From Tannerellaceae bacterium (lineage in GTDB: Bacteria; Bacteroidota; Bacteroidia; Bacteroidales; Tannerellaceae), in the NCBI GenBank assembly GCA_031288615.1, contig JAITRC010000013.1, positions 1-64,000 of the forward strand: a DNA stretch of 64,000 nt, read 5' to 3'. Each line of letters begins with the position of its first letter. Within the stretch, counting starts at the first letter, position 1. The notes under the pieces were generated by a model. That model was not told the DNA's origin. It saw only the letters and a program-made list of their open reading frames with translations, and did not search any database. The position numbers and the translations under genes are program-made. Of the stretch, positions 8,889-17,748 are shown in pieces.

Positions 8889-10796
8889 GTGGTTTACCGT
8901 CAAATATTACAAGAGTATTGGGGATACAGCTCTTTCCGCCCTTTGCAGGAGGATATCATCCGCTCAGTAGGCTCCGGTAAAGATACGTTGGGACTAATGC
9001 CTACGGGAGGAGGTAAGTCCATCACTTTCCAAGTGCCGGCTATGGCGATGGAGGGGATATGTCTTGTTATCTCTCCGCTCATCGCACTAATGAAAGACCA
9101 GGTGGATAACCTGAGGAAGCGGGGCATCAAGGCTACCTACATCAGTGCCGACCTGTCGCGGACGGAGATCATTGCCAGGCTGGAGAACTGTATCTTCGGC
9201 GGGTACAAATTTCTGTACGTCTCACCCGAACGGCTTGGCACGGAGTTGTTTGTTGTCAAGGTACAGGCGATGAAGGTGTCAATACTTGTTGTGGACGAGA
9301 GCCACTGCATCTCGCAATGGGGGTACGACTTCCGCCCTGCCTACCTGAAGATAGCCGATCTGAGGGGTATCATTCCCGACGTACCGGTGCTGGCACTCAC
9401 CGCCACAGCTACCCCTGAAGTGATTGAGGATATTCAGGAGAAACTCCTCTTCTCGAAAAAAAATGTGTTCCGGCAAAATTTCTTCCGCGCCAACCTTGCC
9501 TATGTCGTGCGACGTACCAACAACAAGCTGTCCCAGTTGATACATATACTGGAGCGCGTACAAGGTTCGGCCATTGTCTACGCCCGCACTCGCAGACATA
9601 CCCGCGTCATAGCCTTTGCCTTGCATGACGTAGGTATGAAAGCTAACTTTTATCATGCCGGACTTCGCAAGGAAGAACGCGACAAACGGCAGGATAGCTG
9701 GATGCGGGGAGAGTGCCGTATCATGGTGGCGACGAATGCTTTCGGTATGGGCATAGACAAACCCGATGTACGGCTGGTGGTACATGTAGAGACTCCCAAT
9801 TCTCTGGAGGAATATTTTCAGGAGGCGGGGCGCGCAGGACGCGATGGGCAGCAGGCGTATGCCGTTGCACTTTTTAACCCCCGTAAAGACAAGGAAAATA
9901 TCAAACAGCACCTCTCCGAACAATTTCCCGAACGCAAATTCATAGTCCGGGTCTATGAGGCTTTGGGCAACTTCTTCCGGATAGCCGAAGGATACGGCCT
10001 GGATACGGCGCATGAGTTTGCGATGCGAAAGTTCTGTAGTGCCTACGATTTTTCCATCCTGCCTACACACCACGCTTTGCATATCCTCCACCTTTCCGGT
10101 TATATAGAGTATCTGGAAGAAGCGGAGAATGCTTCCCGACTGGTCTTTACCGTCCGTCGAGATGATCTCTACGAATGTCTGCGGAACGATAAACTTACCG
10201 ACAAAGTGATCAAAATCATTCTGCGTATATACTCCGGCATCTTCACCGAGCCGACCTATATTGATGAGCAACTCATTGCCGCACGGAGCCGTACAAGTCT
10301 TCAGGAAGTGTATGAAATTCTCACCAGGCTCACCAAAATCCGTATCCTTGACTATATTCCTTGTAAAAAAATGCCTCTCATCATCTATACCCGTCCCCGT
10401 GAGGCACCTGAACGACTTCATATCCCCCGTGAAGCTTACGAAGACAGGCGGAAACGCTTTATCCAACGTTCCACCCTTATCCTGAACTACCTCAACGACT
10501 GTACTCATTGTCGTAGTCGCCTCCTGCTGTCCTACTTCGGCCAGACCGACAGCCATAAGTGCGGGCATTGCGACGTCTGCCTTGCCCGAGATAAGCAAGA
10601 GTTGACCGACCCTGATTTTCGGGAGATACGCTCCCTGCTCGAACAGATTCTCTCTTCCCAGTCGGTACTGCTTTCCGACCTCCTTCCCCAGCTTCCTTTT
10701 CCTTCCGATCAGGTCATCAGTGCCATCCGCTTTCTCCTTGATAATGACTCCCGTTTTACTCTTTATGACGGCTTACTCACGCTCTCTTCCCCCTAA
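8889..10796 (+). CDS. recQ: ATP-dependent DNA helicase RecQ
   Basis: This 635-residue 3'-5' helicase works in recombination and fork repair. The start is a GTG only 11 bp after the MCE gene. Motif 0 (FRPLQEDII), Walker A PTGGGKS (38-44), and motif II DESH (136-139) followed by CISQWGYDFRPAY are present. The conserved helicase-C region has GMGIDKPDVRLVVH and QEAGRAGRDG. The RecQ zinc cluster is near the C-terminus: CTHCRSR and CGHCDVC supply four cysteines. A short winged-helix-like tail follows and there is no clear HRDC domain. Its own stop codon sits in the loop of a GC-rich hairpin. Confidence 0.96.
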   Translation: MVYRQILQEYWGYSSFRPLQEDIIRSVGSGKDTLGLMPTGGGKSITFQVPAMAMEGICLVISPLIALMKDQVDNLRKRGIKATYISADLSRTEIIARLENCIFGGYKFLYVSPERLGTELFVVKVQAMKVSILVVDESHCISQWGYDFRPAYLKIADLRGIIPDVPVLALTATATPEVIEDIQEKLLFSKKNVFRQNFFRANLAYVVRRTNNKLSQLIHILERVQGSAIVYARTRRHTRVIAFALHDVGMKANFYHAGLRKEERDKRQDSWMRGECRIMVATNAFGMGIDKPDVRLVVHVETPNSLEEYFQEAGRAGRDGQQAYAVALFNPRKDKENIKQHLSEQFPERKFIVRVYEALGNFFRIAEGYGLDTAHEFAMRKFCSAYDFSILPTHHALHILHLSGYIEYLEEAENASRLVFTVRRDDLYECLRNDKLTDKVIKIILRIYSGIFTEPTYIDEQLIAARSRTSLQEVYEILTRLTKIRILDYIPCKKMPLIIYTRPREAPERLHIPREAYEDRRKRFIQRSTLILNYLNDCTHCRSRLLLSYFGQTDSHKCGHCDVCLARDKQELTDPDFREIRSLLEQILSSQSVLLSDLLPQLPFPSDQVISAIRFLLDNDSRFTLYDGLLTLSSP

Positions 10797-10806
10797 ATGG
10801 GGGAGG
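10786..10806 (+). terminator. GC-rich hairpin around the recQ stop codon
   Basis: CTTCCCCC (10786-10793), loop TAAAT, GGGGGAGG (10799-10806) can form an 8-bp stem with the stop codon in the loop. No T-run follows, so it is not a standard intrinsic terminator; it could be a pause or processing site. Confidence 0.3.
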
Positions 10807-10875
10807 GAAAGAGAAAAGGCATTATCTTTACCCACTGAAAATTTGCTCTTGACCGCTACAAATAATTAAAAGCAC

Positions 10876-11193
10876 ATGGCTACACAAAGTGCATTTTGGA
10901 TCAGTTTTGACCTTAAACCAAGTAGTGACTTGGCTGGTTTTTACAATTGGCTGGACGCCATGCAAGCGGTGGAATGCGGTAAAGATTGTGCTTTTTTTAC
11001 GATGGAAGACCCCAGTGATGACCCTATCAAAGCGGTTAAAGAAGAAATACTTGCCCATGTATCTCTCCGCAAGAAGGATCGTATCTACTTAGTATACAAG
11101 GATAACGTATCAGGGAAGCTCAAAGGCAAGTTTATTTTCGGGAGTCGCAAGTGGGCGCGTTGGACAGGCTGGGCTTCTATCTGTGAAAAATGA
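10876..11193 (+). CDS. small conserved-looking hypothetical protein
   Basis: This 105-residue protein has no signal peptide and no membrane helix. It starts MATQSAFWISFDL and is rich in aromatic and charged residues, with a compact mixed alpha/beta look and a basic C-terminus (GKFIFGSRKWARWTGW). I do not recognise a functional domain; I believe similar uncharacterised proteins occur in other Bacteroidales, but cannot check. Its stop overlaps the start of the ABC exporter by ATGA, so the two are almost certainly co-translated, and it may be a partner or regulator of that exporter. The 79-bp gap after recQ suggests the pair has its own promoter (TATCTTTA at about 10830 is a poor -7 candidate). 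Confidence 0.75.
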   Translation: MATQSAFWISFDLKPSSDLAGFYNWLDAMQAVECGKDCAFFTMEDPSDDPIKAVKEEILAHVSLRKKDRIYLVYKDNVSGKLKGKFIFGSRKWARWTGWASICEK

Positions 11194-13040
11194 ATAAAGA
11201 TCTTCTCCGTATCCTACGCCGCTTTGTAGCTCCCTATAAGAGATACGTGGCGCTCAGTGTGTTTTTCAATATCCTTTCTGCGATCCTCAACCTATTCTCA
11301 TTTGCCATTATCATACCCATCCTCAATATCCTTTTCAGAATAAACGAAACCACTTACCGCTTCGTCCCTTGGAACTTCCCTCCCGCCTCATGGGATGCCT
11401 TTCGGGAACTTCCAAATGTGCTCCAAAACAATTTCTTTTATTTCACCAACCGGCTTATAGAAACGCAAGGAGGTGAGTATACCCTCATTGCCCTTGGCGT
11501 ATTTCTGATTTTGATGACTTTGCTCAAGGTCTCCGCCATGTACTCTGCCACAGCAGGTATGGTGCCGATACGCACAGGGGTAGTGCGCGACATCCGCAAT
11601 CAGATAAATGAAAAAATCACCCAACTCCCCCTTGCCTTCTTTTCCGAAGAGCGTAAAGGGGACATCATCGCCCGCGCTTCGGGAGATGTTAATGAAATAG
11701 AAGCCTCCATCATCAGCTCGCTCGACATGCTGCTCAAAAACCCCATCCTTATTTTAGTTTACCTGACGGGGATGTTCTTTATCAATTGGCAGCTCACTCT
11801 TTTTGTGCTCATTCTGTTGCCCGTGGCCGGCTATTTAATGGGATGGATGGGCAAGCAGCTTAAGCGCACCTCTCTAGCCGGTCAACAGCAATGGGGATTA
11901 CTTATTAGTCGCATAGAAGAGACGCTTTCCGGATTAAGAGTCATTAAAGCTTTCAATGCCGAACCCTACGTTCATAAGCGTTTTGAAGAGGAGAACGAAG
12001 TGTTCAGGAAGCTCTCCAGCCGTATCTTCCTCCGTCAACAGCTGGCGCACCCCATGAGTGAGTTCCTCGGAACAATAGCCATAGCCGTCGTACTTTGGTA
12101 CGGGGGGGCACTAATCCTTGCTGATGATCCGGCCATTAATGCCTCCACGTTTATCTACTACTTAGTCATCTTCTATTCCATCATCAATCCCGCCAAAGAC
12201 CTGAGCCGCGCTTCCTACGCCATCCAAAAGGGAATGGCTTCCGTCGAGCGGGTAGACAAGATACTCACCGCCGTCTCTACCATCCATGACCCTGTCAATC
12301 CTCAGCCTATAGATCTCCGCGAAGCGATCGTCTACGACCAGGTTTTTTTTCGCTACGGCAACGACTGGGTGCTTCGTGACATATCCCTCACTATCCCTAA
12401 AGGGCATACCGTTGCGCTGGTTGGGCAATCGGGATCGGGCAAGACGACGCTGGTAGACCTCCTGCCTCGATTCTATGACGTCACGCAAGGCAGTATACGT
12501 ATTGACGGGACGGATATTCGTGAAACGACGCTCCATGATCTCCGTCAGCTCATGGGGAACGTAAACCAAGACCCTATCTTATTTAACGACACCTTCTTTC
12601 ACAATATCGCCTTCGGTACGCCCGACGCCACCCTGCAGCAAGTGGAAGAAGCTGCCCGCATTGCCAATGCGCACGAGTTCATCCTCGCTACCCCCAAAGG
12701 GTATGACACCAATATTGGGGATAGGGGTGCCAAACTTTCCGGCGGGCAACGCCAGCGCATCAGTATAGCCCGCGCTATCCTTAAGAATCCTCCCATCCTT
12801 ATCCTTGACGAAGCGACTTCAGCCCTTGACACCGAATCCGAACGGCTTGTGCAGGACGCCCTCGAAAAATTGATGCGTAACCGGACTACCCTCATCATCG
12901 CCCACCGTCTCTCCACAATCCGTAACGCCGACCTCATCTGTGTACTCCACGAAGGGCAAATTGTTGAACGGGGACGGCACGAAGACCTCCTTCACGTAGG
13001 TGGGTACTACAAAAGACTTTGTGACATGCAACGCTTTTGA
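11190..13040 (+). CDS. ABC exporter, fused permease and ATPase (MsbA-like)
   Basis: This 616-residue half-transporter should function as a homodimer in the inner membrane. It has an N-terminal six-helix exporter domain (about 1-340) and a C-terminal nucleotide-binding domain with Walker A GQSGSGKTT (near residue 411), signature LSGGQRQRISIARAI (near 516), Walker B LILDEATSALD and the H-loop IIAHRLSTI. Family members flip lipid A precursors, other lipids or drugs. MsbA function is plausible in a bacterium with lpxH nearby, but sequence alone does not decide it. It starts within the stop codon of the 105-residue unknown gene. Its 3' end faces tRNA-Leu. Confidence 0.93.
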   Translation: MNKDLLRILRRFVAPYKRYVALSVFFNILSAILNLFSFAIIIPILNILFRINETTYRFVPWNFPPASWDAFRELPNVLQNNFFYFTNRLIETQGGEYTLIALGVFLILMTLLKVSAMYSATAGMVPIRTGVVRDIRNQINEKITQLPLAFFSEERKGDIIARASGDVNEIEASIISSLDMLLKNPILILVYLTGMFFINWQLTLFVLILLPVAGYLMGWMGKQLKRTSLAGQQQWGLLISRIEETLSGLRVIKAFNAEPYVHKRFEEENEVFRKLSSRIFLRQQLAHPMSEFLGTIAIAVVLWYGGALILADDPAINASTFIYYLVIFYSIINPAKDLSRASYAIQKGMASVERVDKILTAVSTIHDPVNPQPIDLREAIVYDQVFFRYGNDWVLRDISLTIPKGHTVALVGQSGSGKTTLVDLLPRFYDVTQGSIRIDGTDIRETTLHDLRQLMGNVNQDPILFNDTFFHNIAFGTPDATLQQVEEAARIANAHEFILATPKGYDTNIGDRGAKLSGGQRQRISIARAILKNPPILILDEATSALDTESERLVQDALEKLMRNRTTLIIAHRLSTIRNADLICVLHEGQIVERGRHEDLLHVGGYYKRLCDMQRF

Positions 13041-13061
13041 TATGCCTTTTCTTTGAAGACG

Positions 13062-13143
13062 TGCGGCTGAAGGGACTCGAACCCCCACGCTGTGAAGCAC
13101 CAGATCCTAAGTCTGGCGTGGCTACCAATTACACCACAGCCGC
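13062..13143 (-). tRNA. tRNA-Leu (anticodon UAG)
   Basis: The minus strand reads GCGGCTG at the 5' acceptor and CAGCCGC plus discriminator A at the 3' end. The anticodon stem CCAGA/TCTGG encloses CTTAGGA, giving anticodon UAG (reads CUA/CUN, Leu). A long variable arm, as in class II tRNAs, and the T-loop GGTTCGAGTCCC are present. Length is 82 nt. The terminal CCA is not encoded, so it must be added by the cca product, which is encoded at 55378. Confidence 0.95.
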
Positions 13144-13156
13144 TACAAAAGGTAGG

Positions 13157-13164
13157 CAAAGGTA
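13157..13164 (-). promoter_or_regulatory. -7 promoter box for tRNA-Leu
   Basis: The minus strand reads TACCTTTG, ending 13 nt before the mature tRNA 5' end at 13143. No matching -33 TTG is evident. Confidence 0.45.
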
Positions 13165-13216
13165 GAAATGTTTTTCCGATAAGGGGTAGGGTAGGGCGGA
13201 AGTCCGAAAAGTCCTT

Positions 13217-13224
13217 TACCTTTG
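13217..13224 (+). promoter_or_regulatory. -7 promoter box for pnp
   Basis: TACCTTTG lies 37 nt before the pnp ATG in the divergent gap shared with tRNA-Leu. No -33 element is found at the usual spacing. Confidence 0.45.
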
Positions 13225-13261
13225 CGCGGATTTATAATAAGATATGAAAGACTAAGAAGAT

Positions 13262-15409
13262 ATGCTGAATCCTATTTGTAAAACAATTGACCTCGGTGAC
13301 GGGAAGGTGATCACCATTGAAACAGGGAAGTTGGCTAAGCAAGCTGACGGCGCGGTGACGGTGCGAATGAATAACACGATGCTGCTGGCCACAGTGACAG
13401 CGGCTAAGGAGGCTAATGCGGGCGTTGATTTCATGCCGCTGCAAGTGGAATACAAGGAAAAGTTTTCCGCCTTCGGACGTTTCCCAGGAGGCTTTATGCG
13501 CAGGGAAGGGAAGGCTTCCGACTATGAAATACTGACCTCGCGGCTGGTAGACCGTGCCTTGCGGCCGCTATTCCCCGATAACTACCACGCAGAGGTGTTT
13601 GTAAACATCACGCTGTACTCATCCGACGGAGAGGATATGCCTGATGCTTTGGCTGGGTTGGCGGCCTCGGCGGCATTGGCTGTCTCGGATATACCCTTTA
13701 ACGGACCTATCTCGGAGGTACGTGTGGCGAGAGTGAAGGGTAAGTTTGTAATCAATCCTACTTTCTCCGAATTGGAACGTGCCGACATAGACATTATGGT
13801 GGGTGCAACGGAAGAAAACATCATGATGGTGGAAGGGGAGATGGACGAAGTGCAGGAGGCCGATATGCTGGAAGCCATCAAGGTGGCGCATGAGACGATT
13901 AAAAAACAGTGCCGCATACAGCTGGAACTCTCCGAAGCGGTCGGCAAGCTGACCAAGCGTGAGTATAATCACGAAACTAACGACGAAGGGCTTCGTCAGG
14001 ACATCCGTTCGAAATGTTACGACAAGGTGTACGCCATAGCCGTCTCGGGTAGCGGGAAGCAGGAGCGTGCGGAAGCCTTTGAAGCCATTATCACCGAATA
14101 CAAGGCTCAACTCTCCGGAGAAGAACTTGCCGAAAAAGGTGGGATGATTGCTCGTTATTATCATGACGTGGAAAAAGAAGCCATGCGTCGAGCCATTCTT
14201 GACGAGGGTAAACGGCTTGACGGACGTACCACCATTGACATCCGTCCGATATGGATAGAAACCGATTTTATTCCTGGCCCCCACGGGTCGGCAATTTTTA
14301 CGCGAGGAGAAACGCAATCGCTCACGACCGTTACACTGGGTACCAAATCCGATGAGAAATTGGTTGACGAAGTACTTAACCACGGTAAGGAGCGATTCCT
14401 ATTGCATTACAACTTTCCTCCCTTCTCCACCGGTGAAGCGAGGCCGCAGCGCGGTGTAGGCCGTCGTGAAGTGGGGCATGGAAACCTTGCGCATCGTGCC
14501 ATTAAAAGGATGATACCGAAGGATTACCCATACGTAGTGCGAATAGTTTCCGATATCCTTGAATCCAACGGTTCGTCGTCTATGGCGACGGTATGCGCGG
14601 GAACACTTGCCTTGATGGATGCCGGCGTAGTGATTAAAAAGCCGGTGTCGGGTATCGCCATGGGGCTTATTTCTGAAAATAAAGGGAGCAAGTATGCGAT
14701 ACTCTCTGACATTCTTGGCGATGAAGACCACTTAGGCGACATGGACTTCAAAGTGACAGGAACGTGCGACGGGATTACCGCCACCCAGATGGACATCAAG
14801 GTGGATGGCCTCTCTTACGAGATACTCGAAAAAGCCCTCGCCCAGGCGCGTCAAGGGCGGCTTCATATCCTCAACAAGATCACCGAAGCCTTGCCAGCTC
14901 CCCGTACCGACCTGAAATCTCACGCTCCGCGTATCGAAACAATCACGATCCCTAAGGAATTTATCGGCGCGATCATTGGCCCGGGTGGTAAAGTGATACA
15001 AGGTATGCAGGAAAAGACGGGTGCAACCATCTCTATTGAGGAGACTGACGGTGTCGGTCGGGTGGAAGTATCCGGAACAAACAAGGCAATGATAGACGAA
15101 GCCTTCCTTGCTATCCGGAAAATTATAGCTGTTCCCGAAGTAGGAGAGGTGTACGAAGGAAAGATATCATCTATCATGCCTTACGGTGCCTTTGTGGAGT
15201 TCATGCCTGACAAGGATGGCTTGCTACATATCTCCGAAATTGACTGGAAACGGCTGGAAACGGTAGAGCAGGCGGGCTTGAAAGAGGGTGACCTCATCAA
15301 AGTTAAACTGATAGAAGTCGACTCTAAAACGGGTAAATTCAAATTGTCCCGTCGCGCCCTGCTTCCCAAACCCGAAGGCCATCCGGAACGAACCCGCCCC
15401 TCTCGGTAA
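13262..15409 (+). CDS. pnp: polyribonucleotide nucleotidyltransferase (PNPase)
   Basis: This 715-residue enzyme degrades RNA 3' to 5' by phosphorolysis and belongs to the RNA-decay machinery. Two RNase PH-like domains are seen; the first carries [20 protein letters not shown] and the second [14 protein letters not shown] and the active-site block GISENK-like [23 protein letters not shown] domain ([20 protein letters not shown]) and an S1 domain ([20 protein letters not shown]) complete it. Length is typical. The gene is single; its sense strand is G-rich at the 5' end and C-rich at the 3' end. rpsO, the usual neighbour in many bacteria, is not next to it. Confidence 0.98.
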   Translation: MLNPICKTIDLGDGKVITIETGKLAKQADGAVTVRMNNTMLLATVTAAKEANAGVDFMPLQVEYKEKFSAFGRFPGGFMRREGKASDYEILTSRLVDRALRPLFPDNYHAEVFVNITLYSSDGEDMPDALAGLAASAALAVSDIPFNGPISEVRVARVKGKFVINPTFSELERADIDIMVGATEENIMMVEGEMDEVQEADMLEAIKVAHETIKKQCRIQLELSEAVGKLTKREYNHETNDEGLRQDIRSKCYDKVYAIAVSGSGKQERAEAFEAIITEYKAQLSGEELAEKGGMIARYYHDVEKEAMRRAILDEGKRLDGRTTIDIRPIWIETDFIPGPHGSAIFTRGETQSLTTVTLGTKSDEKLVDEVLNHGKERFLLHYNFPPFSTGEARPQRGVGRREVGHGNLAHRAIKRMIPKDYPYVVRIVSDILESNGSSSMATVCAGTLALMDAGVVIKKPVSGIAMGLISENKGSKYAILSDILGDEDHLGDMDFKVTGTCDGITATQMDIKVDGLSYEILEKALAQARQGRLHILNKITEALPAPRTDLKSHAPRIETITIPKEFIGAIIGPGGKVIQGMQEKTGATISIEETDGVGRVEVSGTNKAMIDEAFLAIRKIIAVPEVGEVYEGKISSIMPYGAFVEFMPDKDGLLHISEIDWKRLETVEQAGLKEGDLIKVKLIEVDSKTGKFKLSRRALLPKPEGHPERTRPSR

Positions 15410-15440
15410 TAAATTGGCCTGAAACACTAAACGGTGCGGC

Positions 15441-15923
15441 TCATGGGCGGTCAAGGGTTTGCTCGGAAATGAAGGTATCGTAGGTGTTGTCTGAATAAAA
15501 AATCATGATCTTGGTGACGCGCCTTTGCGGCTGTGCGAGGCCGGAAACAGGTGGAGGTTCCTGAACAACGTGAAGGGAAGGGTTAGGTGTTTCGACGCGA
15601 GAGGGAGGGTTGTGTACTCCATTATCATAGGGTGAGGGTGGGGGTACCTCTTGCTCTTCGGAAAAGCCAAGTCCGTTACTAAACAAACTTGAGTGGATGA
15701 GGGGTTGTTTCTCTCGTCTATACATATCGCCGGCACCACGTAGTAGCCAATCGGGCGACAGTTTTGGAAAGCGATCAAGGATTTTCTGTGCAATCTCCAA
15801 GCTTGCGTTATTCCTTCCCGAAAGGATATGCGAGAGGGTAGCCCGTTGTGTCCCAATGGCTTCCGCAAAACGCGCCGCCGTCAATCCCTCAGTCTCCATA
15901 ATCCTGATAATACGCTCTTTCAT
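15441..15923 (-). CDS. XRE-family helix-turn-helix transcriptional regulator
   Basis: This 160-residue cytoplasmic DNA-binding protein has a Cro/C1-type HTH at about residues 7-55 (MKERIIRIMETEGLTAARFA, then QRATLSHILSGRNNASLEIA) followed by PDWLLRGAGDMYR, a pattern common in Bacteroidales regulators. The rest is a Pro-rich linker and a short C-terminal tail (TKIMIFYSDNTYDTFISE). I prefer the ATG at 15923 to a TTG nine bases upstream. A GTTACA-AA-TGTAAC dyad overlaps its probable -7 box 36 nt upstream, which points to autorepression. It is convergent with pnp. The gene-free GTTAC-rich region upstream may contain further sites for it. Confidence 0.85.
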   Translation of the reverse strand: MKERIIRIMETEGLTAARFAEAIGTQRATLSHILSGRNNASLEIAQKILDRFPKLSPDWLLRGAGDMYRREKQPLIHSSLFSNGLGFSEEQEVPPPSPYDNGVHNPPSRVETPNPSLHVVQEPPPVSGLAQPQRRVTKIMIFYSDNTYDTFISEQTLDRP

Positions 15924-15958
15924 CTTCTCCAATCGTTTAGAAATACCCTTTTTATATT

Positions 15959-15972
15959 GTTACAAATGTAAC
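15959..15972 (-). promoter_or_regulatory. operator-like dyad overlapping the XRE gene's -7 box
   Basis: GTTACAAATGTAAC has perfect 6-bp arms. On the minus strand it contains TACATTTG, a match to the -7 consensus. A second minus-strand box, TACCTTTG, lies at 15997-16004. A repressor bound to the dyad would block the nearer promoter. Confidence 0.5.
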
Positions 15973-16531
15973 AGTTCTACATTTGCTTATTAGCTACAAA
16001 GGTAAACTATAGATGTTACAAATACAAGTTAGATTTGTAAACAAACAACTCGTAACAATTGTACATAACAGGTAACCTTTGAACGATCGCCAGAGTATCG
16101 TGGCTATTTTCAATACTACAAAGTAATATGATTACTTGAATCAATACCATTAAACTACTGGCTTACATCTATATATAAGTATAAAACACCTTGTAAATAG
16201 GGATTGGTTTGCTGAATAACTACATTTGTAATCAAAAACTTGTACTATACATATAGACATAGCCTATAAATAGCTGGTTTTCAGATATATACATACATGA
16301 ATAGATGGATATGATAGGATGGATAAAGATTGTTATTCCTGTGTGTTTACAAGAGTAACGTCATGTGTAATAGTTCCAGAAGTAAACAAATGGGATAGTT
16401 TGCGGGGTGTTACAATTGTATTGAATAGCTCTTATCTATTCAATATCAATTTGGATGTATGTAACATATGTTGTTACATACATAAACTGATACAATTGTT
16501 ACCTTAAGTCTTTGAGAAGCCGTCCTATCTA
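15973..16531. other. AT-rich gene-free region with a cluster of GTTAC/GTAAC motifs
   Basis: About 560 bp without a credible gene; a 62-codon frame at 16319-16507 has no recognisable features. With the dyad at 15959 the region has ten GTTAC/GTAAC sites (15959, 15968, 16015, 16052, 16072, 16355, 16409, 16461, 16473, 16498), against roughly one expected for this base composition. Three contain or adjoin the palindrome ACAATTGT (16055-16062, 16412-16419, 16492-16499). Base composition is far more AT-rich than the rest of the window. No DnaA box, tRNA or integrase is seen. Confidence 0.7.
16456..16482. repeat. perfect 10-bp inverted repeat
   Basis: TGTATGTAAC (16456-16465), 7-nt spacer ATATGTT, GTTACATACA (16473-16482). 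It lies 50 bp beyond the 3' end of the WbsX gene. No T-run follows on either strand, so a protein-binding dyad is as likely as a terminator. Confidence 0.6.
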
Positions 16532-17692
16532 TCAGGAAAGAACAACAGTGTGTTTCAAGGTCTCCAAATACTGTTTACCAAAAAGAGTATCAGGTTCAAT
16601 GTAATTTCCTTCACCCCATTCATTCCAGGATTTCAAAAAGATGATCCTGTCTTCATCGGGTTTATGTTGTACCAAATCCAAAGCATTGCAAACGTGTTGT
16701 CCGAACAATTCGGGGGTACTCCCATGCCAGATGCCTTCCCTATATGCCCCTGTGCCTATACGTGGGGTTCTATCCCAATTGGGTATAATGGTAGGATATA
16801 CGTTCGTCCTTGCTTCTTCTTTTACGTGATAATACTTGATGATATTGCGGTAATTATGTCTGTATTTTCTTAGTGGAAGAAGGTGCATTTTGAGGAATAT
16901 CTTGTCAAGCAGTACACGGATATAACCCTTTGACTTCATTTCTGCCCGCGTAGTACCTACAGAAATTACAGCATTAAACTTTTGTTCTAGCACCGTAGAA
17001 AAAATAGTGGCTTGATCGGGGAAACAAAACCGTTTAAATCCCTTTCCCTGTACCTGAATATGTTCACTATTACCTGCAAAATGTACTCCTTCAAAGCCAT
17101 TTTGCCGAGCTAATTCGTTCCATTTGGCAATAAAATACGGAGGATCAGGTATACCCAGGGGGTCAAAGATGACAAATAGTGGTTTACCGTTCACCTGTAT
17201 ATATCGTTTATCCTTGAAAGCGGGAAGCACCGCATGGAAATGATTGACGTAATCCTCTTCGGAATAGGTTTGCTCCATAAGAGTCCCTTTTTGGACAAGG
17301 CTATCTTTGCCCTTCCATGTCTTATTTGTCCAGGAATGGTTTGCCCAGCCAAGGCAAAAAGGGAAATCCGGTTTTCCGGACTCCAAAACCTGTTGAAAAG
17401 GTTTTTCCAACAAACGTTTCCCGTTACCAAACCAATAGTGCCAATAACAGAAGCCTTCAATTCCCGCTTCTCTAGCCATTTCGGCTTGCTTCTCTCTCAC
17501 AGCGGGGTCTAACAAATCATAGTATCCCAAGCTGTCGTCTGGTATACGCGGTTGATAATGCCCTTTGAATAAAGGTTTGGCTTTCTTTACGTTAGTCCAT
17601 TCAGTAAACCCTTCTCCCCACCACTTATCATTCTCCGGAATTGCATGAAATTGAGGAAGATAATAGGCTATAATCCTTGCTTTTGTTTTCAT
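16532..17692 (-). CDS. WbsX-family glycan biosynthesis protein (GH99-like fold)
   Basis: This 386-residue protein matches the WbsX family found in O-antigen, capsule and exopolysaccharide loci, usually annotated as a glycosyltransferase and related to GH99-like proteins. Visible hallmarks are IIAYYLPQFHAIPENDKWWG near the N-terminus, GFTEWTNVKKAKPLF, GIEGFCYWHYWFGNGKRLL, WANHSWT and the C-terminal FLKSWNEWGEGNYIEPD. There is no signal peptide. The ATG at 17692 is preferred to an upstream GTG in the 5' hairpin. It stands alone, not in a polysaccharide cluster. Just upstream lies an exact 29-nt inverted-repeat pair around 120 bp that could be an invertible promoter. Confidence 0.85.
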   Translation of the reverse strand: MKTKARIIAYYLPQFHAIPENDKWWGEGFTEWTNVKKAKPLFKGHYQPRIPDDSLGYYDLLDPAVREKQAEMAREAGIEGFCYWHYWFGNGKRLLEKPFQQVLESGKPDFPFCLGWANHSWTNKTWKGKDSLVQKGTLMEQTYSEEDYVNHFHAVLPAFKDKRYIQVNGKPLFVIFDPLGIPDPPYFIAKWNELARQNGFEGVHFAGNSEHIQVQGKGFKRFCFPDQATIFSTVLEQKFNAVISVGTTRAEMKSKGYIRVLLDKIFLKMHLLPLRKYRHNYRNIIKYYHVKEEARTNVYPTIIPNWDRTPRIGTGAYREGIWHGSTPELFGQHVCNALDLVQHKPDEDRIIFLKSWNEWGEGNYIEPDTLFGKQYLETLKHTVVLS

Positions 17693-17709
17693 CAACCCTG
17701 CCTTTTTAC

Positions 17710-17748
17710 AAATCACCGTAGTTCATGAAGAACTACGGTGATTTTTTT
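17710..17748 (+). repeat. 15-bp perfect hairpin, copy 1 of a 29-nt inverted-repeat pair
   Basis: AAATCACCGTAGTTC (17710-17724), loop ATGAA, GAACTACGGTGATTT (17730-17744), then TTTT. Its bases 17710-17738 are the exact reverse complement of 17859-17887. As a terminator it would serve the plus strand, but no plus gene lies upstream. Confidence 0.85.

Noticed and set aside
9279..10598. 439-codon frame antisense to recQ
   Set aside because: It lies entirely opposite a well-conserved helicase and has no domain or start context; it results from codon bias of recQ.
13619..14383. 254-codon frame antisense to pnp
   Set aside because: Opposite conserved PNPase sequence; no recognisable protein features.
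16456..16482. Inverted repeat read as the WbsX terminator
   Set aside because: The stem is AT-rich and no T-run follows on the minus strand, so I list it as a repeat only.
16319..16507. 62-codon frame in the AT-rich gap
   Set aside because: Spans the GTTAC motif cluster, no family features, no promoter or ribosome site; probably chance.
15973..16531. Replication origin in the AT-rich region
   Set aside because: No TTATCCACA-type DnaA boxes, and dnaA, dnaN or similar genes are not nearby.
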